DNA of 44,795 nucleotides from Pseudomonadota bacterium (GCA_963204785.1 CAUJHG010000044.1:1-44795), one strand, 5' to 3'. Counted from the stretch's first letter, positions 10,284 to 20,719 are shown. Numbers and translations: made by a program. Notes: generated from the letters alone by a model not told the origin.

Positions 10284-10332
10284 GGAATGCTGTAGTAGCC
10301 ACGAAGCTGCTTCGCGGCTACTGCAACACTCC
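10284..10332. repeat. 49-bp imperfect inverted repeat (REP-like hairpin)
   Basis: Two 23-bp arms (10284-10306 and 10310-10332) flank a 3-bp loop. They differ at four positions, all transitions. In RNA transcribed toward ppsA three of these become G-U pairs and one an A-C mismatch, so a stem of almost full length can form. The motif AGTAGCC...CGAAG-CTG-CTTCG...GGCTACT resembles the dispersed REP-type palindromes of many proteobacteria. It sits in the divergent ppsA/ppsR spacer, 61 nt upstream of the ppsA start, so it could also act as a leader structure. Confidence 0.8.
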
Positions 10333-10480
10333 CGGAGGTCGCGGCGGATTTTACTTCGCCCACCCCCTCGCTGCACGGAAAATACCGCATTCCTCCCCTC
10401 ACAGCCCCTTTGGGCGGCTTGCGCGCGCGAATCGAGTCGCCAGGCGGAGCACGCCCGCGCCACCCTTCCTGGAGTCCGAG

Positions 10481-11314
10481 ATGCCCGACCGCAGCGGCGG
10501 CCCCTACGATCGCACCGTCTTCTACGTCTCCGACGGCACCGGAATCACTGCCGAGACCTTCGGCCATTCGCTGCTCACCCAGTTCGAGAACCTCAACCTG
10601 CGCGAAATCCGCCTGCCCTTCGTCGACACCGAAGACAAGGCGCACGATGTGGTGCGCCGCATCGCCGCGCATGGGCAGGCCGACGGGCGCCGGCCGATCG
10701 TCTTCAGCACCCTGGTGCCGCCGCGCATCAACGAGATCGTCAGCGGCGCCGATGCGCGCTTCTTCGACCTGTTCTCGGCCTTCGTCGCGCCGCTGGAGCA
10801 GGAGTTCGGGATGCGCTCCACGCACACCGTGGGCCGCTCGCACACTGCCGCCGACACCGCCCAGTACAAGCGGCGGATCGAGGCGATCAACTTCTCCCTC
10901 GCCCACGACGACGGGCAGTCCCACAAGGGCCTGGTGAACGCCGACGTGATCCTCGTGGGCGTGTCGCGCGTCGGCAAGACCCCCACCAGCCTGTACCTGG
11001 CGATGCAGCACGGGATCAAGGCGGCCAACTATCCGCTGATCCCCGAGGACTTCGAACGGGGCCGGCTGCCGGACATGCTCTACCAGTTCAAGCACAAGCT
11101 GTTCGGGCTCTCCATCACGCCCGAGCGCCTGGCCGAGGTGCGCAACGAGCGGCGCCCGAACAGCCGCTACGCATCGCTCGAGAACTGCCGCGCCGAGGTG
11201 GCCCAGGCCGAGGAGATGATGCGCCGCGAAGGGATCTCGTGGCTGTCGACGACGACCAAGTCGATCGAGGAGATCGCCACCACGGTCCTGCAGGTGCTCG
11301 ACCTGCGCGGCTGA
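10481..11314 (+). CDS. ppsR: PEP synthase regulatory protein (bifunctional kinase/pyrophosphorylase, DUF299)
   Basis: This 277-residue protein controls PpsA by ADP-dependent phosphorylation of a threonine next to the catalytic histidine and by phosphate-dependent dephosphorylation. It begins '[20 protein letters not shown]', the family signature. It has a P-loop ([15 protein letters not shown], residues 160-174) and the conserved '[11 protein letters not shown]'. The ATG at 10481 has GGAG 9 nt upstream. It is encoded divergently from its target enzyme, which matches the common ppsA-ppsR arrangement. Confidence 0.96.
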   Translation: MPDRSGGPYDRTVFYVSDGTGITAETFGHSLLTQFENLNLREIRLPFVDTEDKAHDVVRRIAAHGQADGRRPIVFSTLVPPRINEIVSGADARFFDLFSAFVAPLEQEFGMRSTHTVGRSHTAADTAQYKRRIEAINFSLAHDDGQSHKGLVNADVILVGVSRVGKTPTSLYLAMQHGIKAANYPLIPEDFERGRLPDMLYQFKHKLFGLSITPERLAEVRNERRPNSRYASLENCRAEVAQAEEMMRREGISWLSTTTKSIEEIATTVLQVLDLRG

Positions 11315-11331
11315 GCAGGAAGGCGTCGGGC

Positions 11332-11375
11332 GGCCTGCCGCAGGTCGCCGCCCCGGGCCTGCCGCGCGTCGCCGC
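11332..11375. repeat. Short direct repeat between convergent ppsR and the TrmH-family gene
   Basis: GGCCTGCCGCAGGTCGCCGC (11332-11351) recurs 24 bp later (11356-11375) with 18 of 20 identical bases. It lies in the 94-bp gap between the two stops. No U-tract terminator was found in the gap. Confidence 0.55.
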
Positions 11376-11408
11376 GGGCACCTCGCACGCGCTGAGCGGC
11401 GCTGCGGC

Positions 11409-12194
11409 TCAGCCGGCACCGAAGCGACGCTGGCGCAGTTGCTCGTACAGGCATACGGCAGCCGCGACGCCGACGTTCAGCGACTCCACCGCCGCCGACT
11501 GCGGGATCGCCACCCGCAGCGAGGCCGCCTCGAGCAGGCGCGCCGAGAGTCCCTCACCTTCCTGTCCGAACACCCACGCACAGGGCGCACGCAGGTCCAG
11601 CGCAAACAGCGTGCGAGCGCCATCGGCGCTTGCCGCGAACACCGGCACGCGCAGCCGCGCGACGAACGCCTCCCACTCGACCGATTCGTGCACTTCGAGG
11701 TGGAAGTGCGCACCCATGCCGGCGCGCAGCACCTTCGGCGACCAGCACCAGGCAGTGCCGGGCGCGGTGACCACCCGCCCGACTCCGACGGCCGCGCAGG
11801 TACGCAGCAGCGTGCCGACGTTTCCCGGGTCCTGCAGGCGGTCCAGGTAGACGCAGTCGTCGTCGATCCGCTCCGGCAGCGCGGGGCGCGGCGTCTCGAT
11901 GACGAAGGCCAGGCCGACTCCGTGCTCGACCGCGCTCAGCGCTATGAACAGGCCATCGGCCAGCAGCACCGGTTCCTGCGCGAGTCGCGCCAGCAGCGCC
12001 CTCACCTCCGGGTGCCGCGCACCCGCCTCGGACACCACCGCCTGGCGCGGGCTGCCGTGCCGTTCGAACCAGGCCTCGCACAGGTGCACGCCTTCGATCA
12101 GGCTCGCGCCCTGTCGGCGGCGCTCGCGTGCGGAGCCGGCCAGCCGCAGGAGATCCCGGTAGCCCGGATTGTCGCGCGAGACGATCCGCTTCAT
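11409..12194 (-). CDS. TrmH/SpoU-family RNA 2'-O-ribose methyltransferase
   Basis: This 261-residue SPOUT-fold enzyme transfers a methyl group from S-adenosylmethionine to a ribose 2'-OH in rRNA or tRNA. The N-terminal substrate-binding part contains '[20 protein letters not shown]'. The three SpoU motifs are visible: '[20 protein letters not shown]' near residues 117-136, '[11 protein letters not shown]' near 207-217, and '[18 protein letters not shown]' near 229-246, which forms the knot. Its ATG overlaps the rnhB stop by 4 nt (ATGA), so the two are translationally coupled. The target nucleotide cannot be told from sequence, though it resembles 23S rRNA enzymes such as RlmB. Confidence 0.92.
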   Translation of the reverse strand: MKRIVSRDNPGYRDLLRLAGSARERRRQGASLIEGVHLCEAWFERHGSPRQAVVSEAGARHPEVRALLARLAQEPVLLADGLFIALSAVEHGVGLAFVIETPRPALPERIDDDCVYLDRLQDPGNVGTLLRTCAAVGVGRVVTAPGTAWCWSPKVLRAGMGAHFHLEVHESVEWEAFVARLRVPVFAASADGARTLFALDLRAPCAWVFGQEGEGLSARLLEAASLRVAIPQSAAVESLNVGVAAAVCLYEQLRQRRFGAG

Positions 12195-12832
12195 TCCGGG
12201 CGCTCCCGGGCGAGCACTGCGCGCACCGGGGCGAAGCTGCGCCGATGCTCCGGACAGGCGCCATGCTCGCGCAGCAGTGCCAGGTGCGCCGCCGTCGGGT
12301 AGCCCTTGTGCAGGTCGAAGCGCCAGGCCGGCCAGCGCGCATGCAGGCTGCGCAGCACCTCGTCGCGGGCGACTTTCGCGAGGATCGAGGCTGCCGAGAT
12401 CGCAGGATCGAGCGCGTCACCGCGCACCAGCGTCTGCACCGCGCAGCCGAGCCCCTCGGGCGCGCGGTTGCCGTCGATCCGGGCGAGCGCCGGTTGCGGG
12501 TCCAGCGCCTGGATCGCGCGGCGCATTGCGAGCATCGTCGCCTGCAGGATGTTCAGCGCGTCGATCTCGGCCACGGTCGCGCTCGCGACCGACCAGGCGA
12601 GGGCGCGCTCGCGCACCTGCGCCGCGAGCGCCTCGCGGCGGGCCGCACTGAGCTGCTTGGAGTCGCGCAGGCCCTCGATCGGTGCCTGCGGGTCGAGGAT
12701 CACGGCGGCAGCGAAGACGGGACCCGCGAGCGGGCCGCGACCGGCCTCGTCGACGCCGCAGGTCCAGCCCCCCTGCGGCAGATCCCGTTCGTGCCCGGAG
12801 CGACCGGACTCAGCGCGGCTTCGGGGCAGCAT
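12191..12832 (-). CDS. rnhB: Ribonuclease HII
   Basis: This 213-residue endonuclease cuts RNA in RNA/DNA hybrids and removes single ribonucleotides from DNA. The diagnostic motif '[15 protein letters not shown]' gives catalytic Asp28 and Glu29. Further motifs are 'IDGNRAPEG' and '[14 protein letters not shown]', and '[17 protein letters not shown]' near the end. The start at 12832 overlaps the end of lpxB by 23 nt. No nearer in-frame start was identified. The lpxB-rnhB-methyltransferase order is typical of Burkholderiales. Confidence 0.96.
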   Translation of the reverse strand: MLPRSRAESGRSGHERDLPQGGWTCGVDEAGRGPLAGPVFAAAVILDPQAPIEGLRDSKQLSAARREALAAQVRERALAWSVASATVAEIDALNILQATMLAMRRAIQALDPQPALARIDGNRAPEGLGCAVQTLVRGDALDPAISAASILAKVARDEVLRSLHARWPAWRFDLHKGYPTAAHLALLREHGACPEHRRSFAPVRAVLARERPE

Positions 12833-13997
12833 CGATCATCTCCGCCAGGACCTGCGCGACCTGCCCGGCGCAGCCGCGCCTGAGTTCGTGGTGCATCCGC
12901 TCGAAGCGTTCGGCCAGCCGCTGCCTGCCGTGCTCGTCGTCGAGCTGGGCCAGCAGCGCGGCGCCCATGGCCTGCGGCGTCGCCGCCTCCTGGATGAACT
13001 CCGGCACCAGCGATTCCCCCGCGAGGATGTTGGGCAGGCCGATCCACGGCAGGTAGCCGCGCTTGCGCATGATCCGATGACTCAGCCAGGCCATCCGGTA
13101 GGCGATCACCATCGGCCTGCGAAACAGCGCGGTCTCGAGCGTTGCGGTGCCGCTGGCCACCAGCGCCGCGTCGGCGGCGGCCAGCGCATCGTGCGAGCGC
13201 CCCTGCACCAGGGTCAGCCGCAGCCCCTCGGGCAGCCGCATCTGCGCCAAGGCCTGCTGCAGGCGCTCGTAGATCGAAGCGCCGGCGGCCGGCAGCACGA
13301 ACTGCAGATCGGCGCGACCCGCGTGCATCCAGGCGGCGGTGCGCGCAAAGAGTTCCCCCATGTGACGGACCTCGCCCTCGCGGCTGCCCGGCAGCAGCGC
13401 GACCGTGGGCCGATCGGGGTCCAGCCCGAGCCCTGCCCGGGCTGCGCCGGCATCCACCTGCAGGGGAATCGCGTCGGCCAGCGGATGGCCGACGTAGGTG
13501 GCCGGGATGCCCGCCTTCGCGTAGATCGCGGACTCGAAGGGGAAGACCAGCAGCATGTGGTCGACCGCGCGTCGGATCTTCCCGATCCGCTCGCCACGCC
13601 AGGCCCAGATCGACGGGCTCACGAAGTGGGCAGTGCGCAGGCCGGCGCTGCGCAGGCGCGCCTCGAGCTCGAGGTTGAAGTCGGGCGCGTCCACGCCGAC
13701 GAAGACGTCCGGGCGCCAGGCGAGCAGCCGCTCGCCGAGTTCGCGCCGCATGCGCAGCAGCCGCGGGTAGGCGCGCAGCACCTCCGCGTATCCCATGACC
13801 GACAGGCGCGAGACGTCCCACCAGCGTTCGAAGCCTTCGGCCGCCATGGACGCGCCGCCGATTCCGGCGCACTCGAGCGCCGGGACCGCCTCACGCAGGG
13901 CGCGCAGCACCGAGCCGGCGAGGAGGTCGCCCGAGGCCTCGCCGGCGACCATTGCGACCCGCCTGCCCCGGGCGGGTGCGAGCGGTGTGTCGGACAC
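12810..13997 (-). CDS. lpxB: Lipid-A-disaccharide synthase
   Basis: This 395-residue GT-B glycosyltransferase condenses UDP-2,3-diacylglucosamine with lipid X to make the lipid A disaccharide at the inner membrane. The N-terminus '[18 protein letters not shown]' and the central '[15 protein letters not shown]' and '[14 protein letters not shown]' are family motifs. The start codon is GTG at 13997, sharing one base with the lpxA stop (TAGTG). It is part of the fabZ-lpxA-lpxB run. Confidence 0.97.
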   Translation of the reverse strand: MSDTPLAPARGRRVAMVAGEASGDLLAGSVLRALREAVPALECAGIGGASMAAEGFERWWDVSRLSVMGYAEVLRAYPRLLRMRRELGERLLAWRPDVFVGVDAPDFNLELEARLRSAGLRTAHFVSPSIWAWRGERIGKIRRAVDHMLLVFPFESAIYAKAGIPATYVGHPLADAIPLQVDAGAARAGLGLDPDRPTVALLPGSREGEVRHMGELFARTAAWMHAGRADLQFVLPAAGASIYERLQQALAQMRLPEGLRLTLVQGRSHDALAAADAALVASGTATLETALFRRPMVIAYRMAWLSHRIMRKRGYLPWIGLPNILAGESLVPEFIQEAATPQAMGAALLAQLDDEHGRQRLAERFERMHHELRRGCAGQVAQVLAEMIDAAPKPR

Positions 13998-14794
13998 TAG
14001 CGGACGATGCCCCGCGTGACGTCGCGCAGGAAGCCGAGCAGCAGTTCGATCGCATCGCGCCCCGGTGCGTCGGGATCGCCGGCAGCGAGCTCCCCGGCCA
14101 GCTGCGCGCGGGCCTCGTCCAGCGTGAGCCCGGTCTTGTAGATCGTCCTGTAGGCACGGCGCAGCACGTTGATCGCCTCGGCCGTGAAGCCGCGCCGGCG
14201 CAGGCCCTCGGAGTTGATGCCATGGGCTGCCGCGGTGTTGCCGGTGGCCATCACGAAGGGCGGGATGTCGTGCAGCACCACGGTCCCGGCGCCGGTCATC
14301 GCGTGCGCGCCGATCTTGCAGAACTGATGGACCTGCGAGTTGCCACCGAGGATCGCCCAGTCGCCCACGTGGACGTGGCCGCCGAGGTTGGTGGTGTTGG
14401 CGAAGATCGTGTGCGAGCCGATCACACAGTCGTGGGCGACGTGCACGTAGGCCATCAGCCAGTTGTCGCTGCCGATCACGGTCACGCCGCGGTCCTGCAC
14501 CGTGCCGCGGTTCAGCGTGACGAACTCGCGGAAGGTGTTGCCATCGCCGATCTCCAGCCGGGTGGGCTCGCCGCGGTACTTCTTGTCCTGCGGCGCCGCG
14601 CCGATCGAGGCGAACTGGAAGATCCGGTTGTCGCGGCCGATCAGGGTGTCGCCCTCGATCACCGCGTGCGCGCCCACCGTGGTGCCGGCGCCGACGCGCA
14701 CGCCGGGGCCGATCACCGCATAGGGACCGACCTCGACGTCATCGGCAAGTTCCGCCTTCGGATCGACCAGGGCCGTGGGATGGATGCGTGCCAT
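13997..14794 (-). CDS. lpxA: UDP-N-acetylglucosamine O-acyltransferase
   Basis: This 265-residue protein catalyses the first step of lipid A synthesis, adding a hydroxyacyl chain from ACP to UDP-GlcNAc. Imperfect hexapeptide repeats, for instance 'HPTALVDPKAELADDVEVG', form the left-handed beta-helix over about residues 5-190. The catalytic His lies in 'MAYVHVAHDCVIG'. The C-terminal helical domain includes 'LRRAYRTIYKTGLTLDEA'. The ATG at 14794 gives the standard MARIHPTALVDP start. It is 16 nt downstream of fabZ and directly joined to lpxB. Confidence 0.97.
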   Translation of the reverse strand: MARIHPTALVDPKAELADDVEVGPYAVIGPGVRVGAGTTVGAHAVIEGDTLIGRDNRIFQFASIGAAPQDKKYRGEPTRLEIGDGNTFREFVTLNRGTVQDRGVTVIGSDNWLMAYVHVAHDCVIGSHTIFANTTNLGGHVHVGDWAILGGNSQVHQFCKIGAHAMTGAGTVVLHDIPPFVMATGNTAAAHGINSEGLRRRGFTAEAINVLRRAYRTIYKTGLTLDEARAQLAGELAAGDPDAPGRDAIELLLGFLRDVTRGIVR

Positions 14795-14810
14795 GGCCTT
14801 CCCTCCGCGC

Positions 14811-15281
14811 TCAGGCGTCCTGCCCGCTGCCGGCCGGCTCGATCGTGCGCAGCGTGCACATAAGGTCGGCCTCCGCAGCCACCTGACCGTCGACGGTGGC
14901 GCGGCCGGAGTACTTCCAGATCGAGCGCGCCACGCGCACGATCCCGACCTCCAGGCGAAGCTGGTCGCCCGGCACCACCGGCCGCTTGAAGCGGGCGTTG
15001 TCGATGCCCACGAAGTAGTAGACCGAGCCGGCGTCGGAGACGCGCCCCATCGTCTGGAAGGACAGGATGCCGGCGGCCTGGGCAAGCGCTTCGATCTGCA
15101 GCACCCCCGGCATCACCGGCAGGTGCGGGAAGTGCCCCATGAAGAACGGTTCGTTGATCGTCACGTTCTTGATCGCGACGATGCGCTTGCCCTGCTCCAG
15201 TTCGAGCACCCGGTCGACCAGCAGAAAGGGGTATCGGTGCGGCAGGTGTTCGAGGATGGCCCGGATGTCGAGCGTGGTCAT
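14811..15281 (-). CDS. fabZ: (3R)-hydroxyacyl-ACP dehydratase FabZ
   Basis: This 156-residue hot-dog fold enzyme dehydrates beta-hydroxyacyl-ACP in fatty acid elongation. The sequence '[20 protein letters not shown]' and the active-site segment '[20 protein letters not shown]' (catalytic His in GHFP, Glu in QIEA) are diagnostic. It sits between lpxD (gap 3 nt) and lpxA. This is the classic location, where it competes with LpxA for hydroxyacyl-ACP and so balances phospholipid and lipid A synthesis. Confidence 0.97.
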   Translation of the reverse strand: MTTLDIRAILEHLPHRYPFLLVDRVLELEQGKRIVAIKNVTINEPFFMGHFPHLPVMPGVLQIEALAQAAGILSFQTMGRVSDAGSVYYFVGIDNARFKRPVVPGDQLRLEVGIVRVARSIWKYSGRATVDGQVAAEADLMCTLRTIEPAGSGQDA

Positions 15282-15284
15282 TGG

Positions 15285-16394
15285 TCAGTCCTTGGGGTCG
15301 ATGCTGTTGTCCTGCTGCGCGCTTTCGCCAGGCGCGCCGCCGACGCCGGCGGCGTCGCGTTCGAGCCGGCGCAGGCGCGTGCGCAGGCCCGGAAGCTGGC
15401 GCAGCGTTGCCGCGGCCTTCTCCCAGCCTGCGTTGTCCATCAGCGGGAAGACGCCGCTGTAGAAGCCCGGCTGGCGGATCGATCGGGTGACCAGGCTCAT
15501 CGCGGAGATCACCACGTCGTCGCAGATCTCGAGGTGACCGAGGATGCCGGCGCTGCCGCCGATCATGCAGCGACGGCCGATCCGGGCGCTGCCGGCCACG
15601 CCGACGCAGCCGGCGAGCGCGGTGTGCTCGCCGATCACGACGTTGTGGCCGATCTGGATCAGGTTGTCGAGCTTGCAGCCGTCGCCGATCACGGTGTCCT
15701 CGAGCGCGCCCCGGTCGATCGAGCAGTTCGAGCCGATCTCGACCTCGTCGCCGATCACCACCGCGCCCAGTTGCGGGATCTTCGCCCAGCGCCCGGCCTC
15801 GCGGGCAAAGCCGAAGCCGTCCGAGCCGATCACGCTGCCCGCGTGGACGATGCAGCGCGCGCCGACGATGCAGTCGTGGTAGACGCTGACGCCGGGATGC
15901 AGCCGGGTGCCGGCGCCCACGCGCACCTCGCGGCCGACGAAGCAGCCTGCGCCGATGCTGGCGCCCTCGCCCACCTGGGCGCCCGCCTCGATCACCGCAT
16001 GCGCGCCGATGCTCACGTTCGCGGCGATCGACGCGGATGGGTCGATGCTTGCGCTCGGATGGATCGGCGGCGACGGCGGCGGCGGCTCGAGCATCTGCGC
16101 GAACCAGCGCGCAACCGCCGCGAAGTGGGCGTAGGGATCCGGGACCAGGATCCGCGCCGTGCCGGCCGGCAGCGCGTCGGCCAGGCCCGGGGTGACGATC
16201 ACCGCGCTGGCGCCGGTGCCGGCCGCTTCGGCACGGTGCCGCGCCGCGCTGAGGAAGCCGAGGTCTCCCTGGCGTGCGGCCGCGAGGCTTGCCAGCCGCC
16301 GCACGGTCTGGCCCGGTTGGCCGCCGGCGAGCTCGCCGCCGAAGCGTTCGATCAGCTCGCCGAGGCTGATCTCGCGAGGAAGCGGCCGGGCCAT
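15285..16394 (-). CDS. lpxD: UDP-3-O-(3-hydroxyacyl)glucosamine N-acyltransferase
   Basis: This 369-residue protein carries out the third step of lipid A synthesis. An N-terminal uridine-binding domain (about residues 1-100) leads into hexapeptide repeats such as '[20 protein letters not shown]'. The catalytic region is '[20 protein letters not shown]'. The C-terminal extension (about 325-369), with '[13 protein letters not shown]' and an acidic tail, is somewhat longer than in E. coli. It lies 25 nt downstream of the skp/ompH gene. Confidence 0.97.
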   Translation of the reverse strand: MARPLPREISLGELIERFGGELAGGQPGQTVRRLASLAAARQGDLGFLSAARHRAEAAGTGASAVIVTPGLADALPAGTARILVPDPYAHFAAVARWFAQMLEPPPPSPPIHPSASIDPSASIAANVSIGAHAVIEAGAQVGEGASIGAGCFVGREVRVGAGTRLHPGVSVYHDCIVGARCIVHAGSVIGSDGFGFAREAGRWAKIPQLGAVVIGDEVEIGSNCSIDRGALEDTVIGDGCKLDNLIQIGHNVVIGEHTALAGCVGVAGSARIGRRCMIGGSAGILGHLEICDDVVISAMSLVTRSIRQPGFYSGVFPLMDNAGWEKAAATLRQLPGLRTRLRRLERDAAGVGGAPGESAQQDNSIDPKD

Positions 16395-16419
16395 CGCGCA
16401 GGCAGACCGGCGCTGGCGG

Positions 16420-16932
16420 TCACTTGGCGTTGGGCGCGCCCAGCGCCCGCAGGACCTTGTCGGTGATGTCGACGCGGGAGCTTGCGTAGACCGCCTCCTG
16501 CAGGATGAAGTCGTACTTCTCCTGCTCGGCGATCTGCTTGATGGCGCGGTTGGCCTTGTCGACCACCGCGGAGAGTTCCTCGTTGCGGCGCTGGTTCAGG
16601 TCCTCGCGGAACTCGCGCTGCTTGCGCTGGAACTCCTTCTCGAGTTCGGCGAACTCGCGCTGGCGACGCGCGCGGTCGGACTCGCTCATCACGCTGGCGT
16701 CACGGTCGTTGCGCTCGCCCATCGACTTCAGGCGCGCGGCCATCTCCTGGAGATCCTTGTCGCGCTTGCTGAACTCCTGCTCGAGCTTCTGCTGGGCGGC
16801 CTTGGCCGGCACCGCGTCGCGCAGGATCCGCTCGGTGTTCACGTAACCGATCTTCATTGCGTCCTGGGCGCTTGCACCCACTGCCACGGCACCGAGCACG
16901 ACGGCGAGGATCAATTGACGCAAAGGCTTCAT
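16420..16932 (-). CDS. skp: OmpH/Skp family periplasmic chaperone
   Basis: From the ATG at 16932 this is a 170-residue exported protein with signal peptide [22 protein letters not shown], then the conserved '[18 protein letters not shown]'. A long charged helical region (about 45-130) forms the coiled-coil tentacles, and a C-terminal strand segment ends in '[12 protein letters not shown]'. Skp escorts unfolded outer-membrane proteins to BamA, which is encoded directly upstream. An in-frame ATG at 16959 exists. I prefer 16932 because it gives a normal signal peptide and has AGGGA about 10 nt upstream. Confidence 0.93.
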   Translation of the reverse strand: MKPLRQLILAVVLGAVAVGASAQDAMKIGYVNTERILRDAVPAKAAQQKLEQEFSKRDKDLQEMAARLKSMGERNDRDASVMSESDRARRQREFAELEKEFQRKQREFREDLNQRRNEELSAVVDKANRAIKQIAEQEKYDFILQEAVYASSRVDITDKVLRALGAPNAK

Positions 16933-16986
16933 CCTGCTGGGTTCCCTGGCTGTCGACATGCGGCGATTCTCTCATACAACGAATGG

Positions 16987-17012
16987 GACGGACCCTGCTG
17001 GCAGGGTCCGTC
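16987..17012 (-). terminator. Intercistronic hairpin between bamA and skp
   Basis: A perfect 11-bp stem (GACGGACCCTG with CAGGGTCCGTC) and a 4-nt loop lie between the bamA stop and the skp start. No U-tract follows on the minus strand, so it is more likely an mRNA-stability or partial attenuation structure than a complete terminator. Confidence 0.5.
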
Positions 17013-17039
17013 TTCGGGACCGGGGCCGGTCATGCCCGA

Positions 17040-19355
17040 TCAGAAACCGGTGCCAAGCTGGAACTGGATCCGCTGGGAGCGGTCGCCTTCCTTCTTGTTG
17101 ATCGGGAAGCCGAAGCTCAGCTTCATCGGCCCCACTGGCGATGCCCAGTTCAGGCCGAGGCCGATCGAGTAGCGCAGGTCGCCAAGGTCGATGCTGCCAG
17201 TGGGGAAGACGTTGCCGGCATCGAAGAAGACGAAGCTGCGGAAGCTGCGGTCGTTGCCGGTGCCCGGCAGCGGGAAGATGAATTCCGCGCTGCCGACCAG
17301 GCGGGTCTGGCCGCCAAGGGCGACATCGTCGACCGCGTCGCGCGGACCCAGCGAGGACTGCGCGAAGCCGCGCACGCTGCCGATGCCGCCGGCGTAGAAG
17401 TTCTTGAACAGCGGGTATTCCTTGCCGCCGAAGGCCCGGCCGGCGGAGACGTCGCCGTTGAACGCGAGGGTGTAGTCCTTCGACAGCGGCAGGTACCACT
17501 GATGGTTGTACATCGCGCGGTAGTAGCGCATGTCGAGCGCCGGCAGCGTGACTTCCAGGCTGGCGTTCTGGAAGCGGCCCTTGGTCGGCGCGAACGCACT
17601 GTCGCGGGAATCGCGCTGCCAGCCGATCACTGCCAGCAGCGCCGAACTGCTGCGGCCGAAGTCGGCCACGTAGTCCTTGAAGCGCTGAGGAGCGTCCGTT
17701 CCCAGGTCCAGCGAGTTGGTCTCGTACACCAGGCCCAGGGAGATGCGGTCGAACTCCGTGTAGGGCACGCCGTAGCGGATCCCCAGCCCGTTGGAGCGCC
17801 ATTTGTAGTCGCCCAGGTTCAGCTCGGCCGCGTTGAACATGCGCGAGTACAGGTCGAAGGAGCGGCTGATGCCTTCGGGCGTGTGGTAGGGATCGGTGTA
17901 GGAGAGGCCGACGCTGCGGTTGATCTTGCTGGTGTTGATCTGCACGCCGAGCGCCTTGCCGGTGCCCAGGAAGTTCTGCTGGTTCAGCCCGGCCGAGAGG
18001 ATCAGCTTCTCCGCGCTGGACACCCCCACCCCGAAGGTGATCGCGCCGCTGGGCTGCTCGGTGACGGCCACGTTCAGGTCGACCTGGTCGGGCGCGTCGG
18101 CCACCGGTGAGGATTCGATCCGGACATCGGTGAAGTAGCCGAGACGGCCGATCCGCTCGCGCGACAGCCGGATCTTCTCGGCGTCGTACCAGGCGTCCTC
18201 GAACTGGCGCATCTCGCGGCGCACCACCTCGTCGCGGGTGCGCGCGTTGCCGGAGATGTTGATGCGGCGCACATAGACTCGTCGGCCCGGATCGACCAGC
18301 ACTTCGAAGTCGACCTCGCGCTTGTCGCGATCGACACGCGGGATCGCGTTCACGTTGGCGAACGCATAACCGAGGACGCCCAGACGATCGGTGATGGCCT
18401 TGGTGGAATCGGCTAGCTTCTGCCCCGAGAAGGTGTCGCCGTCCTTCAGGGTCAGCAGCGACGCGAACTCCTCGTCCCGGCCCATCAGTTGTCCGGCGAC
18501 CTTCACCGAACGCACCCGGTAGATCCCGCCCTCGGTGATCGCCACCGTAAGGGTCACGTCCTCCTTGTCCGGGGAGATCGACACCTGGGTGGAGTCGATC
18601 GAGAACTCGAGGTAGCCGCGGTTCAGGTAGAAGGAGCGCAGCGCTTCGAGGTCGCCGGTGAGCTTCTCGCGCGAGTACTGGTCGGTCTTGGTGTACCAGG
18701 ACAGCCAGGTCGGGGTGGTGAGCTGAAGCTGGTCGAGCAGCTGCTTCTCGGTGAAGGCCTTGTTGCCGACGAAGCGGATCGAGCTGATCTTCGCGGACTC
18801 GCCTTCCTGGACTGCCATCGTGATGCCGACCCGGTTGCGCTCGAGCGGCGTGACCGTGGAGGTGACCCGCGTCGCGTACTTGCCCCGCGACAGGTACTGG
18901 CGCTTGAGCTCCTGTTCGGCGCGCTCGAGCACGCTGCGATCGAAGATCCTGCTCTCCGCGAGCCCCTGGTCGCGCAGGGCGCGCTTGATCGTCTCCTGGT
19001 CGAACTCCTTGGTGCCGGTGATCACCAGCGAGGCGATCGCCGGACGCTCCTCCAGGTAGACGACCAGGACCTCGCCTTCGACCTCCAGGCGGACGTCCTT
19101 GAAGAAGCCGGTGGCGAACAGTGCACGGACTGCGGCAGCAGCCTTGTCCTCGGTGAGGAGTTCCCCGACCTTCACCGGCAGGTAGCCGAAGACCGTGCCG
19201 GGCTCGGTACGCTGGATGCCGTCGATCCGGATGTCCCGGATGACGAAGGGATCGAAGGCCAGTGCGGTGCTGGAAAGGAACAGGGCGGCAAGGCTCGCGG
19301 CAGCGCGCAGCAGCTTGCGCGGCCGGGCTCCGCGCCCGGGGCGCGAGACGGGCAT
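17040..19355 (-). CDS. bamA: Outer membrane protein assembly factor BamA
   Basis: This 771-residue protein is the central insertase of the BAM complex. A signal peptide ends near residue 33 (LFLSSTALA), followed by five POTRA domains. The first begins 'FVIRDIRIDGIQRTEPGTVF' and the fifth spans about residues 345-420. The 16-strand barrel starts near residue 425 and carries the conserved loop-6 motif VRGF in 'GGIGSVRGFAQSSLGPRD'. The protein ends in phenylalanine (QFQLGTGF), the usual outer-membrane signature. The start lies 2 nt after the rseP stop, and skp follows. Confidence 0.98.
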   Translation of the reverse strand: MPVSRPGRGARPRKLLRAAASLAALFLSSTALAFDPFVIRDIRIDGIQRTEPGTVFGYLPVKVGELLTEDKAAAAVRALFATGFFKDVRLEVEGEVLVVYLEERPAIASLVITGTKEFDQETIKRALRDQGLAESRIFDRSVLERAEQELKRQYLSRGKYATRVTSTVTPLERNRVGITMAVQEGESAKISSIRFVGNKAFTEKQLLDQLQLTTPTWLSWYTKTDQYSREKLTGDLEALRSFYLNRGYLEFSIDSTQVSISPDKEDVTLTVAITEGGIYRVRSVKVAGQLMGRDEEFASLLTLKDGDTFSGQKLADSTKAITDRLGVLGYAFANVNAIPRVDRDKREVDFEVLVDPGRRVYVRRINISGNARTRDEVVRREMRQFEDAWYDAEKIRLSRERIGRLGYFTDVRIESSPVADAPDQVDLNVAVTEQPSGAITFGVGVSSAEKLILSAGLNQQNFLGTGKALGVQINTSKINRSVGLSYTDPYHTPEGISRSFDLYSRMFNAAELNLGDYKWRSNGLGIRYGVPYTEFDRISLGLVYETNSLDLGTDAPQRFKDYVADFGRSSSALLAVIGWQRDSRDSAFAPTKGRFQNASLEVTLPALDMRYYRAMYNHQWYLPLSKDYTLAFNGDVSAGRAFGGKEYPLFKNFYAGGIGSVRGFAQSSLGPRDAVDDVALGGQTRLVGSAEFIFPLPGTGNDRSFRSFVFFDAGNVFPTGSIDLGDLRYSIGLGLNWASPVGPMKLSFGFPINKKEGDRSQRIQFQLGTGF

Positions 19356-19357
19356 TT

Positions 19358-20719
19358 CTATCCGATCAGGCGGGTAAGGTCATTGAACAGGGCGAGGACC
19401 ATCATGGCGCCGATGACCACGAGCCCTGCCTTCTGGGTCAGCTCGAGGAAGCGCTCCGACAGGGGACGGCCGCGCACCGCTTCGATTCCGTAATATACCA
19501 AATGCCCCCCGTCCAGCACCGGGACGGGCAGCAGATTCAGCACCCCGAGGCTGACGCTGATCAGCGCGACGAAGGCGGTGTAGGCAGCCCAGCCGACCCG
19601 TGCGCTCTGGCCAGCGTAGTCGGCGATCGCCACCGGGCCGCTCAGGTTGCGCCACGAGAGCTCGCCCACCAGCATCTTGCCGAGCATGCGCAGCGAGAAC
19701 ACCGACATCTCCCAGGTGCGCACGACCGCCCGCTGCACGGATTCCAGCGGGCCGTAGCGCACCTCGACCATCTCGAGCCGGTTGCCCACACCCGCGCCGA
19801 TGCGCCCGATGCTGCGCCCGGCCTCCTCGGGGCGATCGGAGGGCTCGCTGTCCGGGGTGACCAGGATCCGCAGGACGTCGTCGCCGCGCTGCAGGTCGAA
19901 GCGCATCGGCTTTCCAGGGTGCGCGCGGATCGCCTCGATCAGCTCGCCCGCCCGGCGCACCGGCGCGCCGTCGATCGCGAGGATCGCGTCGCCCGGCTGC
20001 AGCCCTGCACGTGCCGCGGCGCCATTGGGCAGCACCGTGGAGACGTCGATCCGTCCTCCAGCCAGCGCAAGGCCCAGGGTGCGGGTGAAGTCGCGCTCGA
20101 CCTCCCCTTCCGGCAGTCCGGAGGCATCGAGGCTCACGCCGTGCCGCGCGCCGTCGCGCAGCACCTCGACCTGGGCGGCGCGACGCTCGATCACGGCATC
20201 GATCAGGCGCAGGCGCAGCTCGTTCCAGGAGCGCACCTCGGCGCCGTCGGCGCGCAGCACCAGGTCGCCCGCGCGCAGGCCGGCCGCCGCCGCCGCGCTG
20301 CCCTGGGCGGGCAGGTCGAGCCGTGCGGCCGGCTCCTGCATGCCCACCACGTTGAGCAGTGCGTACAGCGCGATCGCCAGCAGGAAGTTCGCCGCAGGCC
20401 CTGCCGCGACGATCAGCGCCCGACGCGACAGCGGTTGCCGGGTGAAGGCGCGGGGCAGCTCCGCAGGCGGAATCGACTCCGTGGGCTGCTCGCGCTCGTC
20501 GAGCATGCGCACGTAGCCTCCCAGCGGGATCGCCGAGATCGTCCACTCGGTGCGATCGGGCCCCACCGTCCAGCGCGCCAGGGGGCGGCCGAAGCCGATC
20601 GAGAAGCGCAGCACCTTGACACCGCACCAGCGCGCGACGAGGTAGTGGCCCATCTCGTGCACGAAGATCAGCACCGTGAGGGCGGCCAGGAAGGAGCCCA
20701 GCGTCTGGAGGAAATTCAT
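19358..20719 (-). CDS. rseP: Site-2 intramembrane metalloprotease RseP
   Basis: This 453-residue protease cleaves anti-sigma-E and remnant signal peptides within the inner membrane. The zinc motif HEMGH is at residues 21-25 in the first transmembrane segment. Two PDZ domains occupy roughly residues 120-280, the second with '[20 protein letters not shown]'. The third zinc ligand lies in '[16 protein letters not shown]' near the C-terminus. The ATG at 20719 overlaps the dxr stop (ATGA). The dxr-rseP-bamA order is the conserved proteobacterial arrangement. Confidence 0.97.
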   Translation of the reverse strand: MNFLQTLGSFLAALTVLIFVHEMGHYLVARWCGVKVLRFSIGFGRPLARWTVGPDRTEWTISAIPLGGYVRMLDEREQPTESIPPAELPRAFTRQPLSRRALIVAAGPAANFLLAIALYALLNVVGMQEPAARLDLPAQGSAAAAAGLRAGDLVLRADGAEVRSWNELRLRLIDAVIERRAAQVEVLRDGARHGVSLDASGLPEGEVERDFTRTLGLALAGGRIDVSTVLPNGAAARAGLQPGDAILAIDGAPVRRAGELIEAIRAHPGKPMRFDLQRGDDVLRILVTPDSEPSDRPEEAGRSIGRIGAGVGNRLEMVEVRYGPLESVQRAVVRTWEMSVFSLRMLGKMLVGELSWRNLSGPVAIADYAGQSARVGWAAYTAFVALISVSLGVLNLLPVPVLDGGHLVYYGIEAVRGRPLSERFLELTQKAGLVVIGAMMVLALFNDLTRLIG

